Shown here: positions 1 to 6,042 of the stretch, piece after piece
How the letters are laid out: each line of letters begins with the position of its first letter
Numbering within the stretch: position 1 is the stretch's first letter
NCBI GenBank assembly: GCA_934574095.1
Contig: CAKTMW010000035.1
Coordinates: 1 to 19,318, forward strand
Length of the DNA: 19,318 nt
Source: an uncultured Oscillospiraceae bacterium
GTDB lineage: Bacteria > Bacillota > Clostridia > Oscillospirales > Oscillospiraceae
Reading direction: 5' to 3'
Position numbers and translations under genes: made by a program
The notes under the pieces: generated by a model
Database searches by the model: none
What the model was told of the DNA's origin: nothing
Seen by the model: only the letters and a program-made list of their open reading frames with translations

Positions 1-19
1 AAAAGTGTTGATTTTGGCG

Positions 20-115
20 CAAAAAAGCCCCTGTCCTGCCTCTCGGACGCTTCCCATGGGAAAACACCCACGCCGCCTTTCAAGCGGCGCTCTGAGAGGA
101 AAAAACAGAGGTTTT
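20..115. other. Nested inverted repeats, gene-free left end (domain A)
   Basis: No coding region is convincing here. The stretch folds on paper into a branched structure. An outer stem pairs 28-34 with 105-111, a second stem pairs CCTCTC (39-44) with GAGAGG (94-99), and an inner hairpin pairs CGCCGC (71-76) with GCGGCG (84-89). A short palindrome, TTCCCATGGGAA, lies at 51-62. The outer stem has a C/A mismatch on the plus strand but a G-U wobble on the minus strand. The minus-strand copy is then followed by CTTTTTT (26-20). This favours a minus-strand RNA ending in a terminator-like structure. I do not recognise the family. Confidence 0.35.
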
Positions 116-140
116 CGCACCCTAATTGATACATTTTCCG

Positions 141-281
141 GGCGGGTACAGGTACGGATATGAAAACGCCATAGGGCGGCTGCCTATGGCGTGGGGACAG
201 GAAAAGGGCGCTGATGTGAAAATCAGCGCCCTTCGTGCCTGTCAGTATGAGATTTTTTGACTTCGTACCGTGTTCCCTGCC
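141..281. ncRNA. Candidate structured RNA or multi-hairpin intergenic element (domain B)
   Basis: A long closing stem pairs 141-156 with 264-281 with only two bulges and one mismatch. Inside it sit two independent hairpins. CGCCATAGG (167-175) pairs with CCTATGGCG (183-191). GACAGG (196-201) pairs with CCTGTC (238-243) and encloses a 12-bp perfect stem (204-215 with 222-233). The layout resembles a three-way junction. On the minus strand the 167-191 hairpin is followed by TTTT, so it could also terminate transcription. I do not see the conserved cores of tmRNA, RNase P RNA or SRP RNA. The fold is read directly from the sequence; calling it an RNA gene is inference, and the strand is undecided. 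Confidence 0.3.
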
Positions 282-326
282 TTTGAAAACATTGATTTTA
301 CTGACTTTTTCATGTTTTCTTATTAG

Positions 327-353
327 GAGGCGGGGAATGCCGCCTCGCTTTTT
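327..353 (+). terminator. Terminator-like hairpin pointing rightwards
   Basis: A 7-bp stem, GAGGCGG (327-333) with CCGCCTC (340-346), is followed on the plus strand by GCTTTTT. On the minus strand, which is the direction of the HAD gene ending at 352, no T-run follows the stem. It therefore looks better suited to ending a plus-strand transcript coming from the gene-free left end than to ending the HAD transcript. Confidence 0.45.
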
Positions 354-1227
354 AGAATAGCGTCTCCTGATACGCCAGCTCCACCTGGCCGATGGAGCGC
401 ATCTGGGCGGCGTTCTCCGCCGTCAGTGCGTCGCAGATGGCCATCTTCCGGATGATGTTCTGCACCGTCAGGTCCAGCGCCGTTCCCGCCCGGTAGTCGG
501 CAGGGAAGATGAAATCCACCCGGCCCTTGGCCAGCAGCTCTTCCACACCGGTGCGGTTGGACTCCTGATACACGGCGATGGCCTGCCCGCCGTAGGAGCG
601 CATCATCTTCATGCAGGGCACGTCGCTGAGACCGTCGCCCACGTAGATCATGTTGGTAAAGGGGATGCGCTTGCTGTCGTCGGGCATGGAGTCGTTCAGC
701 TTCTTATCCTCGCTGACCTCCAGCACACCCTTGTTGATGCGGTAGACGAACTGGGTCTTGTTGGTGAAGTTGACGTCCAGCTTGGGCCAGCAGGCCTGCC
801 CGTCCCGGTAGTAGAACTCGCAGGCATAAATTTTTTTGAAGTGATGGGCGATGCCGCTGCCCTCGATGATCTCCTTCAATCCGGAGGACAGCACATAATG
901 CTCCACCGTTACGCCCAGACTGTCGCCGAAGGCGTCGATCCGGTCAAACCACTCCCGCACACCGGGAAACAGCTCAATGGCCTGACCGCACTGTACCAGA
1001 TAGTCCCGGTTCAGCGTTTTTCCCTGTGCCCGGCACTCTTCGATCATGGTGTACATATAGGCCAGCAGGCCATCCATCTGGTTCTCCCAGCCGAAGTTGT
1101 TGGCCTTCTGCCAGAACTGCGCCGGGGTATAGCCCAGGCTTGGGATAAAACTGTAATCCTCCATGTCGGTGGTGCACAGGGTCTTGTCAAAATCGTACAG
1201 CAGGGCGATGATAGGTCGTTGGTTCAT
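352..1227 (-). CDS. HAD-superfamily hydrolase (phosphoserine-phosphatase-like)
   Basis: A 291-residue cytosolic protein of the haloacid dehalogenase fold, probably a small-molecule phosphatase; the substrate is unknown. Motif I is YDFDKT with the nucleophile Asp12 and acid/base Asp14 near the N terminus. Motif II is the SSG of VLSSGLKE, and motif IV is GDGLSD, which binds Mg2+. The large helical insert between motifs I and II fits a subclass I cap. The frame stays open a further 100 codons upstream, but I place the start at the ATG at 1227 because AAGGAGA sits just upstream and the extra codons are antisense to divIVA. A strong terminator separates it from divIVA, leaving little room for its own promoter. 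The family call is firm; the function is not. Confidence 0.85.
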   Translation of the reverse strand: MNQRPIIALLYDFDKTLCTTDMEDYSFIPSLGYTPAQFWQKANNFGWENQMDGLLAYMYTMIEECRAQGKTLNRDYLVQCGQAIELFPGVREWFDRIDAFGDSLGVTVEHYVLSSGLKEIIEGSGIAHHFKKIYACEFYYRDGQACWPKLDVNFTNKTQFVYRINKGVLEVSEDKKLNDSMPDDSKRIPFTNMIYVGDGLSDVPCMKMMRSYGGQAIAVYQESNRTGVEELLAKGRVDFIFPADYRAGTALDLTVQNIIRKMAICDALTAENAAQMRSIGQVELAYQETLF

Positions 1228-1247
1228 GGATACGTCTCCTTTTGGGT

Positions 1248-1278
1248 AAAAAAGCAGCCGTTTGGCGGCTGCTTTTTT
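1248..1278 (-). terminator. Intrinsic terminator after divIVA (symmetrical)
   Basis: A perfect 13-bp stem, AAAAAAGCAGCCG (1248-1260) with CGGCTGCTTTTTT (1266-1278), with a 5-nt loop. It carries a T-tract on either strand. It begins 9 bp beyond the divIVA stop and ends about 20 bp before the HAD start codon, so it should end most divIVA transcripts and limit expression of the HAD gene. Confidence 0.9.
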
Positions 1279-1286
1279 GCTTTGTG

Positions 1287-1937
1287 TTATTCGCCGGTGT
1301 AGTTGCGGCCGAACTTCAGCTCGTCCAGGCTCAGCTTGAAGTCGCTGGGGATGGGCGTCTCCGCCGCGGCGGGCTCGGCAGCGGGGGCGGTCTCCGCCTC
1401 CATTACGTCCAGATGCTGCATGATATCCTGCTGGATATCCTCCACCGGACCGGCGGGAGCGGCGCTCTCGCGGGGCGTCAGCTGCATCTCCGGCAGGGAG
1501 TTCAGGAACTCCTGCTGCTGGGCGCACAGCTCGCTGCCGTGGCGCACGAAGTCCGCCAGGCTCTGCTGGGCCATGGCCAGCTTCTCTTCGGCGTCGTGTT
1601 TGTCCTGCTCCAGCTGCGCCAGCTGGGCGGCATGCTGCTCCTTCGCCTCTTTCAGCAGGTTCTCCTTCTCGCTCTGTGCCTCCTGCACCAGCTTGGCGGC
1701 CATCTTCTGGGCCGTCAGCAGCGTGGAGCGCATGGCGTCCTCGGTGGCGCGGTATTCCTCCACCTTCTCCGCCAGAATCTTCAGCTTGGCCTTCAGCGTC
1801 ACGTTTTCCTTATACAGCGCCGTATAGTCCTCCGTCAGCGCGTCCAGGAATTCATCCACCGACGCCATGGCATAGCCGCTGCCAAAGCCGGAGGATTTGG
1901 GAAATACTTTTTCAGAAACTTCCTGCGGTGTCAACAT
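1287..1937 (-). CDS. divIVA: DivIVA-domain cell division/polarity protein
   Basis: A 216-residue coiled-coil protein. The N-terminal 50 residues carry the DivIVA lipid-binding domain (LTPQEVSEKVFP, then GYAMASVDEFLD). A long Glu/Lys/Ala-rich coiled coil follows to about residue 150, then an acidic Ala/Pro-rich tail. DivIVA proteins sit at negatively curved membrane at poles and septa and recruit division or cell-wall proteins. I chose the ATG at 1937 because GGAGG lies 8 nt upstream; a TTG six codons earlier would place this ribosome binding site inside the gene. It lies 18 bp from the sepF stop when measured from this ATG. Its place after yggS and sepF matches the ylm/divIVA cluster of other Firmicutes. 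It could be a GpsB-like or specialised DivIVA paralogue. Confidence 0.88.
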   Translation of the reverse strand: MLTPQEVSEKVFPKSSGFGSGYAMASVDEFLDALTEDYTALYKENVTLKAKLKILAEKVEEYRATEDAMRSTLLTAQKMAAKLVQEAQSEKENLLKEAKEQHAAQLAQLEQDKHDAEEKLAMAQQSLADFVRHGSELCAQQQEFLNSLPEMQLTPRESAAPAGPVEDIQQDIMQHLDVMEAETAPAAEPAAAETPIPSDFKLSLDELKFGRNYTGE

Positions 1938-1955
1938 GGTACATCCCTCCGTCAA

Positions 1956-2414
1956 TTACAGATACAGGCCGTTGTTTTCCAGCTCGTCGATCAGGTCGCC
2001 CATAATATCCACGCTGTAAGGCGTGATGATATAGGTGTTGGCGGCCACCTTCTTGATCTTGCCGTCGCCGGCATAGGCTACGCCGGACAGGAAGTCGATC
2101 AGACGGCGGGCCACATCCTTGTTGGTGGACTCCAGATTCATCACCACCGTGCGCTTTTCCCGCAGGTGGTCGGCGATCTCGCTGGCATTCTCAAAGCGCT
2201 CCGGCTTCACCAGCACCACTTTCAGCGCGGCGGTGGCGTGGATATTCACCACCTTGTTATGGCGGTCCTCCGGTTGCTTGCGCTCCTCGCGGCGGTCATC
2301 AAAGATGCTTCTGCTGTCGTTGCGCTCAGGCTGTTCCAGCTCTTCCTCCTCGTAATCGTAATCCTCGTCATCGTACGGATGGATGATCTTCTTGATCTCG
2401 TCCATGAAACCCAT
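1956..2414 (-). CDS. sepF: Cell division protein SepF
   Basis: A 152-residue protein. Residues 1-14 form a likely amphipathic membrane-binding helix (MGFMDEIKKIIHPY), followed by an acidic linker (DDEDYDYEEEELEQ) and a C-terminal SepF/DUF552 domain from about residue 60 (VVNIHATAALKVVLVKP; LIDFLSGVAYAGDG; ITPYSVDI). In Firmicutes SepF rings bundle FtsZ filaments and tether them to the membrane during septum formation. GGGAGG lies 7 nt before the ATG at 2414. A second Met three codons in is possible but further from the ribosome binding site. Length and order (yggS-sepF-divIVA) are typical. Only 36 bp separate it from yggS, so it is probably co-transcribed. Confidence 0.95.
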   Translation of the reverse strand: MGFMDEIKKIIHPYDDEDYDYEEEELEQPERNDSRSIFDDRREERKQPEDRHNKVVNIHATAALKVVLVKPERFENASEIADHLREKRTVVMNLESTNKDVARRLIDFLSGVAYAGDGKIKKVAANTYIITPYSVDIMGDLIDELENNGLYL

Positions 2415-2450
2415 TTGAAAGCCTCCCTGTTGTGTATATTTTTACGTATT

Positions 2451-3149
2451 TTACTTCTGATAATTTCTCGCGCCGAAGATGGCGGAGCCTACCCGCACCA
2501 TATTGGCGCCGCAGCGCACGGCGTCGGCATAGTCGCCGCTCATGCCCATGGAGATATATTCCCACTTATTATCGTACATTTCTCGGCTTATGTCAACAAA
2601 AAGACGGTAAACTTTCTCAAAATATGGTATGCTGCTGCCATTTTCCACCGCAACGGGTGGTATCGTCATCAGTCCCCGCACCCGGATGTGGGCCAAATCC
2701 TTCGCGTAGGCCGCCGCCTGGGCAACCTCCTCCGGCGCAAAACCGGATTTTGCCTCCTCGCCACCGATGTTCACCTCCAGCAGCACATCCTGCACCAGCT
2801 CCATTCTGGCGGCCACCTTTTCGATCTCGTCCAGCAGCTCGCGGGAGCCTACCGACTGGATCAGCGCCGCCTTGCCCACCACCTGCTTCACCTTATTGCG
2901 CTGCAAATGACCGATGAAGTGCAGCGGTGCGCCGTCGTAGGCATTCTCCTTCAGCTTCTCCGTCATCTCCTGCACCCGGTTTTCACCCAGGGCGTCGATT
3001 CCGGCGGCGATGGCCTCCTGACAGGCGGCGGCGTCATTCATCTTGCTGGCGCCCACCAGCGTGATATCCGCGCCGGTGCGGCCCGTTTCGCGGGCGGCGG
3101 CGTCGATCTCGGCCCGGATGCGGGCGATGTTTTCCCCAATAGTAGACAT
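2451..3149 (-). CDS. yggS: YggS-family PLP homeostasis protein
   Basis: A 232-residue single-domain PLP-binding protein (PLPBP/YlmE family, alanine racemase N-terminal TIM-barrel fold) that buffers the pyridoxal-phosphate pool; no enzyme activity is known for the family. The PLP lysine is Lys36 in LVGASKM. Other family marks are GENRVQEM, HFIGHLQRNKVK, EVNIGGEEAKSG and the phosphate-binding SMGMSGDY/VRVGSAIFG near the C terminus. The start at 3149 is preferred because AAAGGGGAAA lies upstream; an in-frame TTG 11 codons earlier has no better site. It sits between the HlyD-like gene (50 bp upstream) and sepF, the usual place of ylmE in Firmicutes division clusters. Confidence 0.94.
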   Translation of the reverse strand: MSTIGENIARIRAEIDAAARETGRTGADITLVGASKMNDAAACQEAIAAGIDALGENRVQEMTEKLKENAYDGAPLHFIGHLQRNKVKQVVGKAALIQSVGSRELLDEIEKVAARMELVQDVLLEVNIGGEEAKSGFAPEEVAQAAAYAKDLAHIRVRGLMTIPPVAVENGSSIPYFEKVYRLFVDISREMYDNKWEYISMGMSGDYADAVRCGANMVRVGSAIFGARNYQK

Positions 3150-3180
3150 GGAAGTTTCCCCTTTCTGTAAGCTGTATCTC

Positions 3181-3200
3181 AAAGCGCTTGCCGGCGCTTT
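3181..3200 (-). other. Hairpin between the hlyD-like gene and yggS
   Basis: A 7-bp perfect stem, AAAGCGC (3181-3187) with GCGCTTT (3194-3200), sits directly behind the stop codon of the HlyD-like gene. No T-run follows on the minus strand, so it is unlikely to be a full terminator. It may mark RNA processing or protect a 3' end. Confidence 0.35.
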
Positions 3201-4417
3201 TATCCAATGACCTTTCCGTCGTATATCTCCGCTGCGGTGGTGATGACCTCATCGCCCCGCCGCAGCATACCGGAATCGTCGGCGGTGGAGGCCGCTTCCA
3301 CCAGGGCGTAGCCATCCCCCTGATAGACCACCTTTACCGGCTTGAACTTAGCCCGGACGCCCAGCACACAGTACACGCCCGTCACGCCCTGGTCATTGAC
3401 CCGCAGGGCGTTGGAGGGCAGCCGCAGCCCCTCGTAGGTCCGCAGCACCAGTGTGGCCGCCTGATGGCGCATCAGGGTGGTCTGGGCGATGTATTTGTCG
3501 CTGCGCAGCACCAGTACCCGGTGGCCGTTTTCGCTGCGGGAGATGCTGTCGACGGTCATGCGCAAATCTATATTCAGTCCCTTGGCAAACCGGATGGTCA
3601 CAGTGGATCGGCCATCCAGCTGTTCCGCCTGGGCATCCGTAATGCTGGCGGCGTAGTACCAGGTGTCGCCGTAGATCAGCTTGCCCACGTTGGCGTTGTC
3701 GCTGTCGGTGGCCTTGACGCTGTTCAGCTTGCCGGGGGTCAGGTCGTCTTTCAAAAATTCCGGCGTCAGCACCGTTTCATATCCGTCGCAGGCGGCAGAG
3801 TAGATGCCTGCCTCCGGCGCGGTGATGGCTGTTCCGTTCAGCGAGCGCTCCAGCTCACTGATGGATTGCTCGGTGGCCTTGATGTCCGCCTCGATCTCCT
3901 CCTGGGAGGCGGAGGTGTAGTCCCGTTTCAGGATCGAGCTCTTCAGGGCGGAGAGCTCCTCATCCGCGCTGCTGTATTCGCCGCCGGAGATGGACTGCCG
4001 CAGCGCCAGAATACCGCTGTTGATGGAGGAGTCCAGCTTCAGCGCCGCATCCGGGTCCAGAAAGGAGGTCAGCGAAAACGAAAGCTGCTCCAGCCGCAGG
4101 TGCAGGGCCTCCAGCTGCTCCACACGGGTCAGTGCGCCGCTGTCGGGATAGGCGGTGGCCAGGGTCTGGCCCTTGCCCACCCGGTCGCCCTCTCCCAGAG
4201 CGTGGCCCAGGGTGGCGGCGTCGGAGTGAAACGTCTCCTCGTCCCGGATGAGATAGCCGGTCATCTCCAGCACCATCTCTTCGCTGGAGGCGTACACCAG
4301 GGTGGTGTTGATGGGGTCGGAGAAGTACCGGTAGGCCTGCACGGCGAAATAGATGGCCGCCGCGGCCAGGACCACCACGGACAGTATTTTGAAAATCGGT
4401 GTGGAAGAGCTTTTCAT
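3200..4417 (-). CDS. HlyD/RND-type membrane-fusion (adaptor-like) protein
   Basis: A 405-residue protein with one N-terminal membrane anchor (about residues 8-28, IFKILSVVVLAAAAIYF). A split lipoyl-like/barrel-sandwich region follows (GYLIRDEETF; GHALGEGDRVGKGQTLA), then a helical hairpin rich in Leu/Glu/Ser (about residues 90-190), and a beta-barrel C-terminal part ending in GDEVITTAAEIYDG. This is the architecture of HlyD-family adaptors of export systems, which in Gram-positives lie outside the membrane. The ATG at 4417 has AGGAG 6 nt upstream; the 33 extra upstream codons lie in a palindromic repeat. No transporter partner is adjacent. Its position before yggS-sepF-divIVA suggests an envelope role, which is inference. 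Confidence 0.75.
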   Translation of the reverse strand: MKSSSTPIFKILSVVVLAAAAIYFAVQAYRYFSDPINTTLVYASSEEMVLEMTGYLIRDEETFHSDAATLGHALGEGDRVGKGQTLATAYPDSGALTRVEQLEALHLRLEQLSFSLTSFLDPDAALKLDSSINSGILALRQSISGGEYSSADEELSALKSSILKRDYTSASQEEIEADIKATEQSISELERSLNGTAITAPEAGIYSAACDGYETVLTPEFLKDDLTPGKLNSVKATDSDNANVGKLIYGDTWYYAASITDAQAEQLDGRSTVTIRFAKGLNIDLRMTVDSISRSENGHRVLVLRSDKYIAQTTLMRHQAATLVLRTYEGLRLPSNALRVNDQGVTGVYCVLGVRAKFKPVKVVYQGDGYALVEAASTADDSGMLRRGDEVITTAAEIYDGKVIG

Positions 4418-4461
4418 ATCCCGCTCCTTGTGTCTGTGCGTGTTTTTGTATGTGCGTATGT

Positions 4462-4610
4462 GGGGGCGACCGCAAGGGTCGCCCCCTGTAAAAGCTGTTC
4501 TGTAGGGCGGGGCCAATGTGCCCCGCCGCCGGAGGTGCGCCGGTTTATCGTGTGGCGGGCCACATGGGGCCCGCCCTACGACCGATCACCGATAGCATCT
4601 CGTAGGGCGG
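4462..4610. repeat. Cluster of palindromic GC-rich repeats
   Basis: Part of a stretch of about 350 bp between the HlyD-like gene and hfq. It holds a 10-bp perfect hairpin (4462-4471 with 4477-4486) and an 8-bp hairpin GGCGGGGC/GCCCCGCC (4506-4513 with 4520-4527). A second 8-bp hairpin is GGCGGGCC/GGCCCGCC (4554-4561 with 4568-4575). The last two lie inside an outer inverted pair, TAGGGCGG (4503-4510) and CCGCCCTA (4572-4578). A further direct copy, GTAGGGCGG, is at 4602-4610. This looks like interspersed REP-type repeats; similar palindromes may occur elsewhere in the genome. I see no clear promoter for the HlyD-like operon in it. Confidence 0.6.
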
Positions 4611-4770
4611 CATGATCCTGTTGCGGTACCCAAAATTTCTTCGTTGCCTTACGGCGGACACTTGAATTTTGACCGCGGCCACTCGTTCGCCGTGCTTTAT
4701 CTGCCATTGGCAGCGCACGGCTCTCTCTCCACATCGCGCCGCACGGAATGATACGTAACGCTCCGCTCAT
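4576..4770 (-). CDS. Small ORF coupled to hfq, doubtful hypothetical protein
   Basis: A 64-residue frame, rich in Arg/Ser/Ala, with no recognised domain, signal peptide or membrane segment. Its ATG overlaps the hfq stop in an ATGA arrangement, and GGAGG within the last hfq codons lies 7 nt upstream, which is a proper start signal. Against it, the 3' end runs into the palindromic repeats and the stop codon lies inside one of their arms (CCGCCCTA). The residue make-up is unlike a folded protein. It may be a repeat that happens to be open. No function can be given. Confidence 0.25.
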   Translation of the reverse strand: MSGALRIIPCGAMWRESRALPMADKARRTSGRGQNSSVRRKATKKFWVPQQDHAALRDAIGDRS

Positions 4771-5003
4771 TCCTCATCCTCCGTCTCCTGAAAGCTCACC
4801 GCTCGCGCCGGGGCGATGGTGGAGATGGCGTGTTTGTAGATCACCTGCTGGCGGCCCTCGCTGTCCAGAATGACCACAAAGCAGTCAAACCCCGTGATGG
4901 TCCCCCGCAGCTGAAAGCCGTTCACCAGAAACATGGTGACGGGAATCTTCTGCTTGCGGGCCTGGGTCAAAAAAATCTCCTGTAAGTTGTTTTTCTTTTG
5001 CAT
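4767..5003 (-). CDS. hfq: RNA chaperone Hfq
   Basis: A 78-residue Sm-like protein. Sm1 is in [20 protein letters not shown] (about residues 27-46) and Sm2 is in YKHAISTI (about 56-63). Hfq forms a hexameric ring that binds small RNAs and A-rich or U-rich mRNA; in Clostridia its role is less defined than in Proteobacteria. The C-terminal tail is short and acidic (QETEDEE). AGGAGG lies 5 nt before the ATG at 5003. It follows miaA by 67 bp, the classical miaA-hfq pair, at the end of the miaB-mutS-mutL operon. Its leader can fold over the start site (see the separate entry), and a small ORF overlaps its stop. Confidence 0.97.
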   Translation of the reverse strand: MQKKNNLQEIFLTQARKQKIPVTMFLVNGFQLRGTITGFDCFVVILDSEGRQQVIYKHAISTIAPARAVSFQETEDEE

Positions 5004-5040
5004 AGCGTCCTCCTGCTATCTTTCTTTGTACGGACGCTAT
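5001..5040 (-). promoter_or_regulatory. Hairpin that hides the hfq start site
   Basis: A perfect 9-bp inverted repeat lies in the hfq leader: ATAGCGTCC (mRNA side 5040-5032) pairs with GGACGCTAT (5010-5002), with a 21-nt loop. The right arm covers two bases of the AUG, the whole spacer and the last GG of the AGGAGG ribosome binding site (5014-5009). The loop is A-rich (ACAAAGAAAGATAGCAGG) and holds A-R-N triplets of the kind Hfq's distal face binds. A 9-nt direct repeat, AAAGATAGC, is present twice. Control of translation, perhaps by Hfq itself, is inference. Confidence 0.5.
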
Positions 5041-5070
5041 CTTTGTTTTTGGGACAGCCCCCGCCGTGAT

Positions 5071-6012
5071 TCAGCATAAACCACGGCTGTGGAGATATTC
5101 TGTCGCTTTTTGCAATCCCTCCGGGAAATTTGGTTGCCGCTGCCAGCGCACCCAGAAAATGTCCGGATTCCGCCGCAGCCAGGTCAGCTGCCGCTTGGCG
5201 TACTGCCGGGAGCGGAGCTTTACCTCCTCGATGGCCTCCTCCACGGTGGCGTTTCCCTCCGCCACCGCCAGAAATTGCTTGTATCCGATGGCCTGCAAGG
5301 CCGTGGCGTCGTGGGGTAGACCGCTGGCCAGCAGGGTCTTGACCTCCTCCAGCAGTCCCTGCGCCACCATGGCGTCCACCCGTCTGTCGATGCGGTCTCG
5401 GAGGTCCTGCCGGTCCTCGAAATCCAGCCCAATGTACAGGGCGTCATATTTCGGCGGCCGCTGCCGTTCCAATTGGTCATGCTCGGTGATGGTCCGGCCG
5501 GTCTCCTGCCAGACCTCCAGCGCCCGGATGATCCGCTTCTCGTCCCGCAGGTGCAGCTTTTCCGCCGCGGCGGGGTCAATTCGGTGCAGCTCCTCCAGCA
5601 GCGTTTCAATGCCCTCGGTCTTGGCGCGGCGCTGCAATTCCTGCCGTATCTCCGTGCCCTGCGACCCGGCGGCAAAGTCCGTGCCCCGGATCAGAGCATC
5701 CAGATAGAGCCCTGTGCCGCCCGCCAGTACCGGCAGCCTGCCCCGGCTCAGAATATCCTGGACACAGGCGTCCGCCGCTTGCACATACCGGGCCGCCGAC
5801 CAGCTCTCCACCGGGTCGGCCACCCCCACCATGTGGTGGGGGATGCCCTCCATCTCCTCGACGGTGGGGGAGGCGGTGCCGATCTCCATGCCGCGATAGA
5901 GCTGCATGGAGTCCACGCTGACTACCTCGCCGTTAAAGCGCTTGGCCAGCGCCACGCCCATTTTCGTTTTTCCCGTGGCGGTAGGGCCCACCACGCAAAG
6001 CACTCTCGCCAT
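5071..6012 (-). CDS. miaA: tRNA dimethylallyltransferase MiaA
   Basis: A 313-residue enzyme that transfers a dimethylallyl group from DMAPP to A37 of tRNAs reading UNN codons, giving i6A. The P-loop GPTATGKT is at residues 9-16. Next come the family marks VSVDSMQLYRGMEIGTA, the MiaA-specific GIPHHMVG, and the GGTGLYLDAL motif. A swinging-arm/tRNA-binding region follows, and the C terminus ends in SRQYAKRQLTWLRR. I chose the ATG at 6012, with AGGAG 7 nt upstream; an ATG seven codons earlier lacks a site. It lies 30 bp from mutL and is followed by hfq. MiaB, encoded at the head of the same operon, uses its product. Confidence 0.97.
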   Translation of the reverse strand: MARVLCVVGPTATGKTKMGVALAKRFNGEVVSVDSMQLYRGMEIGTASPTVEEMEGIPHHMVGVADPVESWSAARYVQAADACVQDILSRGRLPVLAGGTGLYLDALIRGTDFAAGSQGTEIRQELQRRAKTEGIETLLEELHRIDPAAAEKLHLRDEKRIIRALEVWQETGRTITEHDQLERQRPPKYDALYIGLDFEDRQDLRDRIDRRVDAMVAQGLLEEVKTLLASGLPHDATALQAIGYKQFLAVAEGNATVEEAIEEVKLRSRQYAKRQLTWLRRNPDIFWVRWQRQPNFPEGLQKATEYLHSRGLC

Positions 6013-6042
6013 GGGGTTACTCCTTGGTGTCATTCGATGGTA

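Noticed and set aside
1..350. Possible tmRNA, RNase P RNA, SRP RNA or a known riboswitch
   Set aside because: I looked for the conserved cores I know on both strands and did not see them; only the folding is supported.
1937..1955. TTG start for divIVA six codons upstream of the ATG
   Set aside because: GGAGG lies between the TTG and the ATG, so the ribosome binding site serves the ATG at 1937.
1242..4615. Long plus-strand open frames opposite the divIVA-sepF-yggS-hlyD genes
   Set aside because: They are the antisense of well-supported minus-strand genes. They are rich in His, Leu, Gly and Arg as expected from reversed GC-rich codons, and contain no domain motifs.
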